Shown piece by piece: positions 18,438-26,757 of a DNA stretch of 64,000 nt. A program made the position numbers and the translations under genes. The stretch is from a virus, in the IMG/VR virus record IMGVR_UViG_3300042544_000912, positions 62,001 to 126,000 of that record; one strand, 5' to 3'. The first letter of the stretch is position 1. Each line of letters starts with the position of its first letter. The notes below the pieces were generated by a model, which made no database searches, was not told where the DNA came from, and saw only the letters and a list, made by a program, of their open reading frames with translations.

Positions 18438-18815
18438 ATGGCAACGAAAACGGTACTAAAGTTAACACAAGTTCACGGCGTGGTCAAAGTGCGCGGGACT
18501 GGGAACGCCACTATTGCCCTTGCTACCGACCTAAAGAAGTCATCTGAAACACAGTCTTCACCCCTGGTGAATATTCGCACACTTCACTGGGCGTTGTCAG
18601 TAGGTTCTACTGCTACTATTACTAGAGACAGCGAAGTTCTATATTATCTTTCCGGTTCAGGCAAGATGGAATTTATGGGATGGTCAGATAACGAAGAAAA
18701 CGGATCAGATATTGTTGTAGATTTTTCGTCAGGAACTGGCGCAGTAGTTCTAGAACTTGCTAAGGTTTCCGGTTATGGCTCACAACAACATCAAAATCAA
18801 GGAGACCTAGGCTAA
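18438..18815 (+). CDS. Conserved virion/head-operon protein, unknown function
   Basis: A 125-residue predicted beta-sandwich (TVLKLTQVHGVVKVRGTGNA, SVGSTATITRDSEVLYYLSG, FMGWSDNEENGSDIVVDFSS) with no catalytic motif. It sits between the core gene and the gp21 protease gene inside the late head operon, which suggests a head decoration or structural role. The stop overlaps the gp21 ATG (TAATG). Confidence 0.55.
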   Translation: MATKTVLKLTQVHGVVKVRGTGNATIALATDLKKSSETQSSPLVNIRTLHWALSVGSTATITRDSEVLYYLSGSGKMEFMGWSDNEENGSDIVVDFSSGTGAVVLELAKVSGYGSQQHQNQGDLG

Positions 18816-19471
18816 TGAAACTTATTACCGAAGTCAACGACCAAGTTCGTTATATCACAGAAGAGAAAGCTGGAAAGAAATCTTTATACATTGAGGGTGT
18901 CTTTCTACAATCAAATCTAAAGAACCGCAATGGACGTATGTATCCGGCTGAAATCATGGAGAAAGAGATTTCTCGTTACATGAAAGAAGCAGTTGAAAAC
19001 AACAGAGCATTCGGTGAACTAGGACACCCAGATGGGCCGTCGATTAATCTGGATCGTGTATCGCATATCGTAACAGAACTTCGTCGTGACGGCGATAACT
19101 GGATAGGTAAAGCGAAACTGACTGAAACACCAATGGGCAACATCGCTCGTGGTCTAATTGAGTCTGGTGGTCAACTTGGCGTTTCGTCAAGAGGCCTCGG
19201 TACCTTGAAGGAAAACAGAGACGGCGTCCAAGTTGTGCAAGATGACTTTCATCTTGCAACAGCAGCCGACATCGTAGCTGATCCTTCTGCACCAGATGCT
19301 TTTGTTCGTGGCATCATGGAAAATAAAGAATGGGTAGTTGTGAATGGTGTTTGGACCGAACAGCATTGCGATATGTCCAAGAAGTATATTAAGAAAGCAA
19401 GTAAGAAACAACTCGAAGAAGCAAAACTGCATGTCTTTGAACGTTTCTTACATCATCTTTCTTCAAAGTAA
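18815..19471 (+). CDS. gp21: gp21 prohead maturation protease
   Basis: 218 residues (T4: 212). It is a serine protease of the herpesvirus-assemblin-like fold. His71 in GELGHPDG and Ser124/125 in LGVSSRGLG match the catalytic His and Ser motifs, and the N-terminal GVFLQSNLKNRNGRMYP region is typical. It cleaves scaffold, core and capsid proteins at (L/I)xE sites. Several proteins in this window carry such sites (see the findings). Confidence 0.94.
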   Translation: MKLITEVNDQVRYITEEKAGKKSLYIEGVFLQSNLKNRNGRMYPAEIMEKEISRYMKEAVENNRAFGELGHPDGPSINLDRVSHIVTELRRDGDNWIGKAKLTETPMGNIARGLIESGGQLGVSSRGLGTLKENRDGVQVVQDDFHLATAADIVADPSAPDAFVRGIMENKEWVVVNGVWTEQHCDMSKKYIKKASKKQLEEAKLHVFERFLHHLSSK

Positions 19472-19477
19472 TATTTT

Positions 19478-19485
19478 TATAAATA
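19478..19485 (+). promoter_or_regulatory. T4-type late promoter for gp22
   Basis: Exact TATAAATA, 30 bases before the scaffold ATG and just after the gp21 stop codon. Confidence 0.8.
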
Positions 19486-19514
19486 GAATATAAAAATCCA
19501 TTTAGGAGACGCAA

Positions 19515-20672
19515 ATGAGTGTAGAAAACAAAATCAGAGAGTTGCTAACTAAGAAGCAACTATCCGAAGAAGTTCTAGACGAAAAGGTTGCTGGAGACAC
19601 AACCAACCCTAAGCAGGGTTCGTCAGAAGATGCCGCAATCGAGGGCAAAATGGGCGCATCAAAGGGCAAGGATACTTCTATCGCAGCTAAGGTAGCTGGC
19701 GATCAGACGCAACCTCGTCAAGGTGATTCCCAAGACGCTCCAATTTCCAGCGAACGTGATGAAGAAACTGATAATCCAGGTGCTAAGGAAGCTGCTCCAG
19801 TTTCCAGCAACCAGGCTACACTTTCTCAGGGTGGTGCAGGTAATGCACCTAACTTCACGACCCATAGTGACCCAACTTCGGTTGTAAACATGGCATCGTC
19901 AAAGGGTAATGTTCATCAAGAAGAAACAGAGGAAGATGGCGAAATGATTGAAGAAGATTTCACTGCCGATCTCGCTACCCTCTTTGATGGTAACGAAGAC
20001 CTATCAGAAGAATTCCGTGGCAAAGCATCGTCGCTCTTTGAAGCAATGGTAACTGCCCGTGTAGCTAATCAAATTCAAACCATCGAGGAAGGCCTCATCT
20101 CAGAAGCCGCAGAATTGATGGAAGAGTTCAAGGCTGACTTGACCGAGAAGGTCGATTCTTATCTTAACTATGTAATTGAAAAGTGGGTTGAAGACAACGC
20201 ACTTGCTGTTGAAAATGGTCTCCGCACAGACATCGCGGAATCATTCATCAATGGCATGAAGAACCTGTTCGCAGAACATTATATTGATGTTCCCGAAGAG
20301 AAATATGATGTGCTTGGTGAAATGCAAGCCCAACTAGAAGAAGTATCTGCTAAGTTGGACGAGGCAATTGCTGCAAATGTAGAACTGCACAATAACAATG
20401 TAGACCTCATGAAGGAAGGCGTTTTCGCCGTCGTTGCTGAGGACCTTGCAAAGACCGATGCTGAAAAGTTTAAGTCGTTGGTAGCTGATGTAGAATTCGA
20501 GAACGCAGACATTTTTGAAGAAAAGCTAAACGTCATCAAGGAAAATTATTTCCCTGCTTTTAAGTCGACCATTGTGGAAGACAAGCTAGAAGATGAAGGC
20601 GTTGAAGTCTTAGACGAATCGACAGTCAGTAAGTATGTCCAAGCACTGGATAAGATTGCTGCTCAAAAGTAA
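19515..20672 (+). CDS. gp22: gp22 scaffolding protein (prohead core)
   Basis: 385 residues, longer than T4 gp22 (269). Residues 1-125 contain a duplicated unit (VAGDTTNPKQGSSEDA and VAGDQTQPRQGDSQDA) with low complexity. From about residue 140 the protein is long-helical and acidic, as expected for the scaffold (EEFRGKASSLFEAMVTARVA, EKVDSYLNYVIEKWVEDNAL). LDE near residues 21-23 and IEE near 142 are candidate gp21 sites. It builds the prohead core and is degraded on maturation. Confidence 0.9.
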   Translation: MSVENKIRELLTKKQLSEEVLDEKVAGDTTNPKQGSSEDAAIEGKMGASKGKDTSIAAKVAGDQTQPRQGDSQDAPISSERDEETDNPGAKEAAPVSSNQATLSQGGAGNAPNFTTHSDPTSVVNMASSKGNVHQEETEEDGEMIEEDFTADLATLFDGNEDLSEEFRGKASSLFEAMVTARVANQIQTIEEGLISEAAELMEEFKADLTEKVDSYLNYVIEKWVEDNALAVENGLRTDIAESFINGMKNLFAEHYIDVPEEKYDVLGEMQAQLEEVSAKLDEAIAANVELHNNNVDLMKEGVFAVVAEDLAKTDAEKFKSLVADVEFENADIFEEKLNVIKENYFPAFKSTIVEDKLEDEGVEVLDESTVSKYVQALDKIAAQK

Positions 20673-20677
20673 TTTTT

Positions 20678-20685
20678 TATAAATA
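20678..20685 (+). promoter_or_regulatory. T4-type late promoter for gp23
   Basis: Exact TATAAATA preceded by a T-run, 31 bases before the major capsid ATG. Together with the 19478 box, it gives scaffold and capsid genes separate late promoters. Confidence 0.82.
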
Positions 20686-20715
20686 AAAGATATTGACACA
20701 CAAGGAGAAAACTAA

Positions 20716-22008
20716 ATGTTTCTTTCAGAACAACTACAAAAGAAGTGGGAACCTGTTCTAAATCACGGCGGTCTCGGCGAGATTAAGGACAACTACCGTC
20801 GCGCAGTTACAGCCGTCGTTCTTGAAAACCAAGAAAAGGCCCTTCGCGAAGAAAAGTCTGCACTTTTCGAAGACGCTCCAGCAAATAACATTGCTGGTTC
20901 GGGTGCATCAAACATCGACCGTTATGACCCAATTCTCATCTCGCTCGTTCGTCGCGCTCTTCCTAACCTAATGGCTTATGACGTAGCTGGCGTTCAGCCG
21001 ATGACTGGCCCAACTGGCTTGATCTTCGCTATGAAGTCAAACTACAGCACACAAGACGGCACAGAAGCTCTCTTCAACGAAGCTGATACAGACTTCTCGG
21101 GTACTGGTACCCACGATGGTTCGAACCCAGTTGACGGTACCTACACAACTGGTACTGGCTTGGCTACTTCTGCGGCAGAACGTCTCGGCGCAGGCGGCGA
21201 AGGTGACGGCGATTTCGGCGAAATGGCATTCAGCATCGAAAAGACAACTGTTACTGCTAAGACACGCGCTCTAAAGGCAGAATACACAGTTGAACTGGCA
21301 CAGGATCTTAAGGCTATTCACGGTCTTGATGCTGAATCAGAACTTTCGAATATTCTTTCGCAAGAAATTCTAAACGAAATCAACCGCGAAGTTATCCGCA
21401 CAATCTACAAGGTTGCTAAGACAGGCGCTGCTTCAACAGCAACAGCTGGTACTTTCGACCTTGACGTTGACTCGAACGGTCGTTGGAGCGTTGAGCGTTT
21501 CAAGGGTCTTCTGTTCAACATCGAACGTGACGCTAACGTAATCGCACAAGATACCCGTCGTGGTAAGGGTAACTTCATCATCTGTTCGTCAGATGTTGCG
21601 GCTGCTCTAGCTATGGCTGGTGTTCTTGACACTGGTCGCGCCCTACAAGGTTCGCCAACTCTTGAGTCGGACGACACAGGCAACACCTTCGTTGGTACAA
21701 TCGGTGGTAAGAAGGTTTACATCGACCCTTACTCAGCTAACACAGGCGCTGCTAGCCAGTTCTACGTTGTTGGTTATAAGGGCGCTACAGCATATGATGC
21801 TGGTCTCTTCTATTGCCCATACGTTCCACTACAAATGGTTCGTGCTATCGACCCTAACAGCTTCCAGCCAAAGATTGGCTTCAAGACACGTTACGGCATG
21901 ATTGCTAACCCATACGTAACACAGTCGAACGGCACAACTGACGGTGATACATTCACTGCCAACCGCAACCAATACTATCGTCGCGTTAAGGTTACTAACC
22001 TTATGTAA
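20716..22008 (+). CDS. gp23: gp23 major capsid protein
   Basis: 430 residues (T4: 521), HK97 fold. Key segments are EPVLNHGGLGEIKDNYRRAV, DPILISLVRRALPNLMAYDV, GVQPMTGPTGLIFAMKS, and ALKAEYTVELAQDLKAIHGL. The N-terminal prohead peptide is probably cut by gp21 after LFE near residue 53, before DAPANNIAG. The shorter length suggests that the T4 insertion domain is reduced. GC-richer, highly biased codons (CGT, ATC, GGT) mark it as the most highly expressed gene. Confidence 0.96.
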   Translation: MFLSEQLQKKWEPVLNHGGLGEIKDNYRRAVTAVVLENQEKALREEKSALFEDAPANNIAGSGASNIDRYDPILISLVRRALPNLMAYDVAGVQPMTGPTGLIFAMKSNYSTQDGTEALFNEADTDFSGTGTHDGSNPVDGTYTTGTGLATSAAERLGAGGEGDGDFGEMAFSIEKTTVTAKTRALKAEYTVELAQDLKAIHGLDAESELSNILSQEILNEINREVIRTIYKVAKTGAASTATAGTFDLDVDSNGRWSVERFKGLLFNIERDANVIAQDTRRGKGNFIICSSDVAAALAMAGVLDTGRALQGSPTLESDDTGNTFVGTIGGKKVYIDPYSANTGAASQFYVVGYKGATAYDAGLFYCPYVPLQMVRAIDPNSFQPKIGFKTRYGMIANPYVTQSNGTTDGDTFTANRNQYYRRVKVTNLM

Positions 22009-22046
22009 TCGATACCTTCCCATTAGAGGAAGGGTTGCAAGAAACT

Positions 22047-22075
22047 GGGGGGAGCAGAAATGCTCTCCCCTTTTT
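22047..22075 (+). terminator. Strong intrinsic terminator after gp23
   Basis: Ten-bp GC-rich stem (22047-22056 with 22061-22070, one G-T pair), a GAAA tetraloop and a run of five T. It ends transcription of the head operon right before the next late promoter. Confidence 0.9.
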
Positions 22076-22078
22076 CGT

Positions 22079-22086
22079 TATAAATA
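22079..22086 (+). promoter_or_regulatory. T4-type late promoter for the gp3-like gene
   Basis: Exact TATAAATA only four bases after the terminator T-run and 17 bases before the ATG at 22103. This insulates the downstream unit from the capsid transcript. Confidence 0.78.
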
Positions 22087-22102
22087 ATAGACGGAGAAAG
22101 AT

Positions 22103-22639
22103 ATGTCAAGACGAACTTTAGATAAACCTGAGACTTTAAATTATCTGAAACCAAATGGTTTTCAGTTTAATATCGACACGCTTCCTAATGTATCGTTCTT
22201 TTGCCAGTCGGCAAACATACCTGCATTGTCAATCGGTAACGCATATATTGCCAACCCGTTAGTAGACTTCACTGTTCCTGGCACCAATCTTACGTATGAT
22301 GAATTGACCATAAAGTTTATCGTTCAAGAAAACTTCCAAAACTATATTGAGTTGCACGATTGGTTAATTGGTCTAGGCTTTCCAGAAGAGCGAAATCAGT
22401 ATAAACAATTTAAACAAGCCAGAGGCGGTACTGAAAAAGGATTTAGCAGCTCCGGGGATTATTCAGACGGAACATTGGTTGTTCTAGATTCCGATCTAAA
22501 TAAAACAATGGAAATCAAATTCATTGATTGTTATCCAACAACTTTACAGGGGTTGGAATTTGATATCAGTGATGGTAATGCACAATATTTAACCGCACAG
22601 GTCACTTTTAGATATACGATGTATAAGTTTGTTCAATAA
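22103..22639 (+). CDS. gp3: gp3-like tail tube terminator / tube-fold protein
   Basis: 178 residues (T4 gp3: 176). The pattern NGFQFNIDTLPNVSFFCQSA, then IPALSIGNA, FTVPGTNLTYDELTIKFIVQ and IELHDWLIGLGFP is that of the T4-like tail-tube superfamily. Position right after gp23 and before uvsY matches gp3 in other T4-like genomes. It probably terminates the tail tube. Another tube-fold member such as gp54 cannot be fully excluded by eye. Confidence 0.72.
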   Translation: MSRRTLDKPETLNYLKPNGFQFNIDTLPNVSFFCQSANIPALSIGNAYIANPLVDFTVPGTNLTYDELTIKFIVQENFQNYIELHDWLIGLGFPEERNQYKQFKQARGGTEKGFSSSGDYSDGTLVVLDSDLNKTMEIKFIDCYPTTLQGLEFDISDGNAQYLTAQVTFRYTMYKFVQ

Positions 22640-22655
22640 CTATTGAGGTTTTATT

Positions 22656-23096
22656 ATGAAATTATCAGAAGTCCAAGAAATGTGGACAGGCGATTCTAAA
22701 ATAGATGAGTTAAATCTAGGTAGAGAATCCACTAAAACACCAGAATTACATGCAAAGTATTTGAATATTCTTTCGAATACTAAACTGCAACTGCGAAAAG
22801 CAGAAGCGGATTACTATCGTCTACGGCGTGATAAAGGTAAATACTTTCGCGGTGAAATGACGCTAGATGAACTACAGGATAAAGGCTGGGACCAGTATCA
22901 AGGTCTAAAGCCATTGAAGCATGACATGGAAGACCGCATCAATTGTGATGAAGATATCATTCGCGCAATGGATAAAGTGGAATATGTGAAAGCCCTACTC
23001 TACCAGCTGGAGCAAATTATACGCTCACTAAATAGTAGAACATGGGATATTAAGAATGCCATTGAGTGGACTAAATTTACAAACGGACTAATGTGA
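22656..23096 (+). CDS. uvsY: UvsY recombination mediator
   Basis: 146 residues (T4: 137). It is highly helical and charged, with LEQIIRSLNSRTWDIKNAIE near the C-terminus and YRLRRDKGKYFRGEMTLDEL in the middle, typical of UvsY. It loads UvsX recombinase onto gp32-coated single strands. It overlaps the uvsW GTG start by 4 bases. Confidence 0.85.
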   Translation: MKLSEVQEMWTGDSKIDELNLGRESTKTPELHAKYLNILSNTKLQLRKAEADYYRLRRDKGKYFRGEMTLDELQDKGWDQYQGLKPLKHDMEDRINCDEDIIRAMDKVEYVKALLYQLEQIIRSLNSRTWDIKNAIEWTKFTNGLM

Positions 23097-24574
23097 GTGA
23101 TTTAACAGTTTCCAAAAAAAATGAAGTGCATCTAAAGGTCGATTGTGACCCCGGTATTGCACAAGAAATAAACGATTACTTCACTTTTGAAGTCCCGGGT
23201 GCACGTTTCATGCCAACGTATCGCGCCAAACTTTGGGATGGTAAAGCCAGACTGTTCAATATCTGGACAAAAGAACTCTATGTTGGCCTATTACCATATC
23301 TCAGAGAATTTGCGGAAAGACTAGACTATACCGTAGACGTTGATATGGAACGTATCGGGGACCCAGTCACTATAGAGGATGTGCAGAAGTTTGCGGAATC
23401 GTTGAACCTACATAGCCAAGATAAACCGATTGAGACTAGAGACTACCAGTTAGAAGCGGTCAAATATGCTATTCGCATCGGTCGCACGTTGCTGCTATCA
23501 CCTACCGCATCTGGTAAGTCGCTCATCATCTATCTGCTAATGCGTTACCATCAACAGTTTGGCCGCAAACAACTTATCATTGTTCCCACGACATCACTCG
23601 TTGAACAAATGTATAAGGACTTCCAAGACTACGCATCACACACAGACTGGTACGTATCTCAGAACTGCGCCAAGATTTATGCTGGGCATGAAAAATCAAA
23701 CGAAGCATCTATTGTAATTTCCACCTGGCAGTCCATCTATAAGCTACCGAAAAAATTCTTTGATGAGTTTGATGTAATCTATGGCGATGAAGCGCATTTG
23801 TTTAAAGCAAAGTCGCTAACATCTATCTTTGATAAATGCGTTAACACAAAGTATCGCATCGGTACCACCGGAACATTAGATGGAATGAAGACCCATAAAC
23901 TCATTCTTGAGGGTCTATTCGGTAAAGTTAAAAAAGTTATCTCGACTAAGGAACTGATGGACCAAGGCTCAGTGGCTGACCTGGATATTCACTGTATTCT
24001 TCTAGACTACACAGACGAAGAAAAGAAGGCACTAAAGACCTACACATATCAAGAAGAAATGGACTGGCTGGTTACTCACCCCAAGCGCAACAATGTTATT
24101 AAGAACCTAGCCACAACTCAAACAGGCAACACGCTTGTTCTGTTTCAGTTTGTTGAAAAGCATGGCCAAGTTTTGTATGACTTGATTGACAATAAGGTTG
24201 GAGATACTCGCCAAGTTTTCTTTGTTCACGGTGGAACTGATACGCAACAGCGAGAAGCCATTAGAGATATCACGGAAAAAGAAAAAGACGCTATCATCAT
24301 AGCGTCCTACGGCACGTTTTCAACGGGTATAAATATAAGAAATCTGCACAACGTCATCTTTGCATCACCTTCTAAATCGCGCATCCGAAATTTACAGTCG
24401 ATTGGTAGAGGACTTCGAAAGGGTACCGACAAAGCAATGTGTAGACTATTTGACATCGGGGATGACCTAACATGGAAGAGCCGAAAGAACTATACTCTTT
24501 CCCATATGGTGGAAAGAATTAAGATATATAATGAAGAAGGTTTCAACTACAAACTGGTGAGAATACAGCTATGA
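23093..24574 (+). CDS. uvsW: UvsW DNA/RNA helicase
   Basis: 493 residues (T4: 503). Superfamily 2 motifs: Walker A SPTASGKSL near residue 138, DEAH in GDEAHLFK near 232, TGTLDG (motif III region) and QSIGRGLRKG (motif VI). The N-terminal domain (VKCD-like start, FEVPGARFMPTYRAKLWDGK) is typical of UvsW. It unwinds R-loops and branched DNA and shuts off origin-dependent replication. It starts with GTG, coupled to uvsY. Confidence 0.93.
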   Translation: MSDLTVSKKNEVHLKVDCDPGIAQEINDYFTFEVPGARFMPTYRAKLWDGKARLFNIWTKELYVGLLPYLREFAERLDYTVDVDMERIGDPVTIEDVQKFAESLNLHSQDKPIETRDYQLEAVKYAIRIGRTLLLSPTASGKSLIIYLLMRYHQQFGRKQLIIVPTTSLVEQMYKDFQDYASHTDWYVSQNCAKIYAGHEKSNEASIVISTWQSIYKLPKKFFDEFDVIYGDEAHLFKAKSLTSIFDKCVNTKYRIGTTGTLDGMKTHKLILEGLFGKVKKVISTKELMDQGSVADLDIHCILLDYTDEEKKALKTYTYQEEMDWLVTHPKRNNVIKNLATTQTGNTLVLFQFVEKHGQVLYDLIDNKVGDTRQVFFVHGGTDTQQREAIRDITEKEKDAIIIASYGTFSTGINIRNLHNVIFASPSKSRIRNLQSIGRGLRKGTDKAMCRLFDIGDDLTWKSRKNYTLSHMVERIKIYNEEGFNYKLVRIQL

Positions 24575-24936
24575 CCGATGTGACTGTTCTAAGATTAAAA
24601 AATGGCGAAACACTCATTGCAGGTGTTCGCCAAGCAGATGATAATAATTATTGGGTAGATGACCCGATTGCCGTTGTCCCTGTTCAAGTAACTCACGAGG
24701 GAGTAAGCGGAGAAACATTTCTCTTGAAGCCCTGGATTGGAATTTCACCGGATAAAAGTTTTCTTTTGGGTGTCGGGGAGATACTCACCTCGGGTTCACT
24801 AAAAGAAAATCTGCTACAGCAATACCTAATGTATATCGGCAACGATACGGCCGAGCCAGTCAACGACATTGAAGACTTTGATGAGATGGAAATGCTTCAA
24901 GCAAGAATACTAAGAAGCAAAGGATTACTTAATTGA
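24571..24936 (+). CDS. Sm-like small protein downstream of uvsW
   Basis: A 121-residue, predicted beta-barrel protein. The start VTVLRLKNGETLIAGVRQAD and a later VDDPIAVVPV strand resemble Sm/LSm-type proteins found in T4-like phages. A second, diverged relative lies at 40794-41093 (IKLISGEEIIADIDE, ILKKPLLIMMV). The C-terminal third is acidic. It is coupled to uvsW through an ATGA overlap. An RNA-binding role is a guess from the fold. Confidence 0.55.
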   Translation: MTDVTVLRLKNGETLIAGVRQADDNNYWVDDPIAVVPVQVTHEGVSGETFLLKPWIGISPDKSFLLGVGEILTSGSLKENLLQQYLMYIGNDTAEPVNDIEDFDEMEMLQARILRSKGLLN

Positions 24937-25011
24937 AGTTATTCTTGAAGAGCTACACTCTTCTTATACACCAAGAATCGCTATATGTAAATACTTTTTT
25001 CAATAAAAATG

Positions 25012-25040
25012 TTGCTATATACAAAAAAATGTAGTATAAC
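25012..25040 (+). promoter_or_regulatory. Sigma70-like promoter for gp55
   Basis: TTGCTA, 17-base spacer, TATAAC. The -10 element ends 24 bases before the gp55 ATG, and a GGAGG RBS follows. It lies in the 128-base gap at 24937-25064. That gap also holds a 6-bp inverted repeat (24947-24952 with 24958-24963) without a T-run. Confidence 0.65.
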
Positions 25041-25064
25041 AAATTATATCATGATGGAGGCCAA

Positions 25065-25649
25065 ATGGTCAAGAATAGAAAAAATAATGTTCACTACGTA
25101 GATAACGCTTTGTTTCTAGAAAAGATTACAGAGTATAGAGAACAGGTGCTGGCGGCCAAAGCTCAGCCTGATTATGACCGTAGTAAGAAACCTCGCGTGC
25201 CTAATTATCTAGGTGAATGCTTCCTTAAGATTGCCAATCACTTGGCATATAAATCTAACTTCATCAATTATACCTATCGCGAGGAAATGATTCTTGATGG
25301 TATTGAAAACTGCATTACTTACATCGATAACTTCGATCCTGCTAAGTCTAAGAACCCCTTTGCTTACTTCACACAGATTACGTATTATGCCTTCTTACGC
25401 CGTATTGCGAAAGAGAAAAAGCAACAGGCCGCGAAGTATAGATACATCCGCAATCTAGATGTCCATGATTTAATCACGCAAGATCACGATGGTGGTGATT
25501 ATGGTAATGAGTTTATTGACTATCTTAAAAAGACAATTGACCTGGTAGAAGACTTTGATAAGCCTGCCGAAGTCAGTAATATTCCAAAACGCCGCCCAAA
25601 ATATCTGGACAAACAAAAAACTGTTGACTCGGGACTAGATTTAGAGTAA
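25065..25649 (+). CDS. gp55: gp55 late transcription sigma factor
   Basis: 194 residues (T4: 185). The region LGECFLKIANHLAYKSNFIN, then YREEMILDGIENCITYIDNF and NPFAYFTQITYYAFLRRIAK is the sigma region-2-like core of gp55. It directs host RNA polymerase to TATAAATA boxes, at least nine of which lie before late genes here, and works with the gp45 clamp. No gp33 coactivator is recognised with confidence in the window. Confidence 0.93.
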   Translation: MVKNRKNNVHYVDNALFLEKITEYREQVLAAKAQPDYDRSKKPRVPNYLGECFLKIANHLAYKSNFINYTYREEMILDGIENCITYIDNFDPAKSKNPFAYFTQITYYAFLRRIAKEKKQQAAKYRYIRNLDVHDLITQDHDGGDYGNEFIDYLKKTIDLVEDFDKPAEVSNIPKRRPKYLDKQKTVDSGLDLE

Positions 25650-25652
25650 TAT
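25624..25652 (+). promoter_or_regulatory. Possible sigma70-like promoter at the end of gp55
   Basis: TTGACT, 17-base spacer, TAATAT, overlapping the gp55 3-prime end. It is 31 bases before the membrane protein ATG. The -10 is weaker than others in the window. Confidence 0.4.
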
Positions 25653-25682
25653 GTAAACATAACTCTAATCGAAAGGCTTATT

Positions 25683-26036
25683 ATGACTGATATAAACAAT
25701 CTCAAAATCTCGACACCTGGTGCAAAGACGTTTCTTTCCGAAAACTGGTTCCCTCTCTCCATGTTCGGTGTTGTTGCTCTTGGTCTGGTTTCTGTTCTTT
25801 CTAATGTAGCAGAACACCGCGAAGAAGTGCAGACAATTTCGGTACAGAACGCTGGCTGCATCTATCTTGAATCTTCCAAGTTAGGTGAAGGCCAACACTA
25901 TATGATTTGTAATGGCCAAATTACACTAAAGCGAGTCGCTGATGGTGAACAGACTGACCCCGAACAGGCTCTAGAAGAAGCCATTCCCACAGAAGCGGCC
26001 GCTGCAACTAATACAACTGCGCCGCCTACTAAGTAA
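25683..26036 (+). CDS. Single-pass membrane protein, unknown function
   Basis: 117 residues with one hydrophobic helix near residues 26-43 (LSMFGVVALGLVSVLSNVAE), then a predicted globular stretch with two Cys (CIYLESSKLGEGQHYMICNG) and an Ala/Thr/Pro-rich tail. The two Cys could pair if the C-terminal part is periplasmic. No family is recognised. It lies between gp55 and a small helical protein in the early/middle region. Confidence 0.6.
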   Translation: MTDINNLKISTPGAKTFLSENWFPLSMFGVVALGLVSVLSNVAEHREEVQTISVQNAGCIYLESSKLGEGQHYMICNGQITLKRVADGEQTDPEQALEEAIPTEAAAATNTTAPPTK

Positions 26037-26044
26037 GGTGAAAT

Positions 26045-26221
26045 ATGAGTAAGGAACTTATTGTTCCTGCAATCGTCCAGCAGATGGTCGATAGTATGCA
26101 GGACAAGGCAACGCCGTCTAATATCAGACATAACTATATGGTCACGATTGAAAATATTCGAGACTATTGCGATAAGGCATTGGCACAATATGCAAAAGAT
26201 AATGGATTAAAGCGTAAATGA
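26045..26221 (+). CDS. Small conserved helical protein, unknown function
   Basis: A 58-residue protein: MSKELIVPAIVQQMVDSMQD, then NIRHNYMVTIENIRDYCDKA. RBS GGTG lies just before it, and its TGA overlaps the next gene's ATG (ATGA). Short proteins of this general pattern occur near the gp55-gp47 region of other T4-like phages, from memory. A gp33-like role was considered because of size and neighbourhood but no motif supports it. Confidence 0.6.
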   Translation: MSKELIVPAIVQQMVDSMQDKATPSNIRHNYMVTIENIRDYCDKALAQYAKDNGLKRK

Positions 26222-26757
26222 AAGTAACTGATCCTAATACCGTTCATGTAATGATTGACTTGGAAACTCTTTCGACAAGAGCCAATGCGACCATTCTTTC
26301 TATTGGTGCTACCAAGTTCACTATCGGTGAAGGTATTATCGATAAGTTCTACTGTAACATTGATGCTAAATCTTGTAAGACTGCTGGGCTTCATGTTGAT
26401 AAGTCTACCATTGAATGGTGGATGCAGCAAAGCCCTGCAGCAAGAGACGCACTTCTTACCGACCAACTACCTCTGGCGGATGCATTGCAAAGTTTTTCTG
26501 ACTGGATTGGCAGAGACAAGGTAATGCCGTGGGGTAATGGCGCTTCGTTTGATATCAGTATCATGGAGTCTGCCTATCAAGCCGTTAGTCTTCCTTATCC
26601 TTGGCGCTACAGTAACATCATGTGTTATCGCACCGTTATGAATCTTATGGGTCTAAGCAATGCTAAGATTCGTGCAGCCGAAAATGACACGCATCACCAT
26701 GCTCTTGATGATGCTATCAGCCAGACCAATACTTTACTTGGAATTCTAAAGTCATGA
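26218..26757 (+). CDS. DEDDh-type 3-5 exonuclease (DnaQ/DexA-like)
   Basis: 179 residues. The exonuclease motifs are MIDLETLS (ExoI, D-x-E), NGASFDISIMES (ExoII) and HHHALDDAISQ (ExoIII, H-x4-D). The domain resembles the compact RNase H-fold exonucleases annotated as DexA-like or Rv2179c-like in phages. It may trim DNA or RNA, or work with gp46/gp47. It is coupled to both neighbours by ATGA overlaps. Confidence 0.85.
   Translation: MKVTDPNTVHVMIDLETLSTRANATILSIGATKFTIGEGIIDKFYCNIDAKSCKTAGLHVDKSTIEWWMQQSPAARDALLTDQLPLADALQSFSDWIGRDKVMPWGNGASFDISIMESAYQAVSLPYPWRYSNIMCYRTVMNLMGLSNAKIRAAENDTHHHALDDAISQTNTLLGILKS

Noticed and set aside
20693-20698. TTGACA upstream of gp23 as a sigma70 promoter
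   Set aside because: No -10 at proper spacing; the late box at 20678 explains expression.
24947-24963. Inverted repeat upstream of gp55 as an intrinsic terminator
   Set aside because: Only 6 bp, not GC-rich, and no T-run follows.
26045-26221. gp33 late coactivator assignment for the 58-residue protein
   Set aside because: Size and location were suggestive, but no sequence motif supports it, so it is left as unknown.
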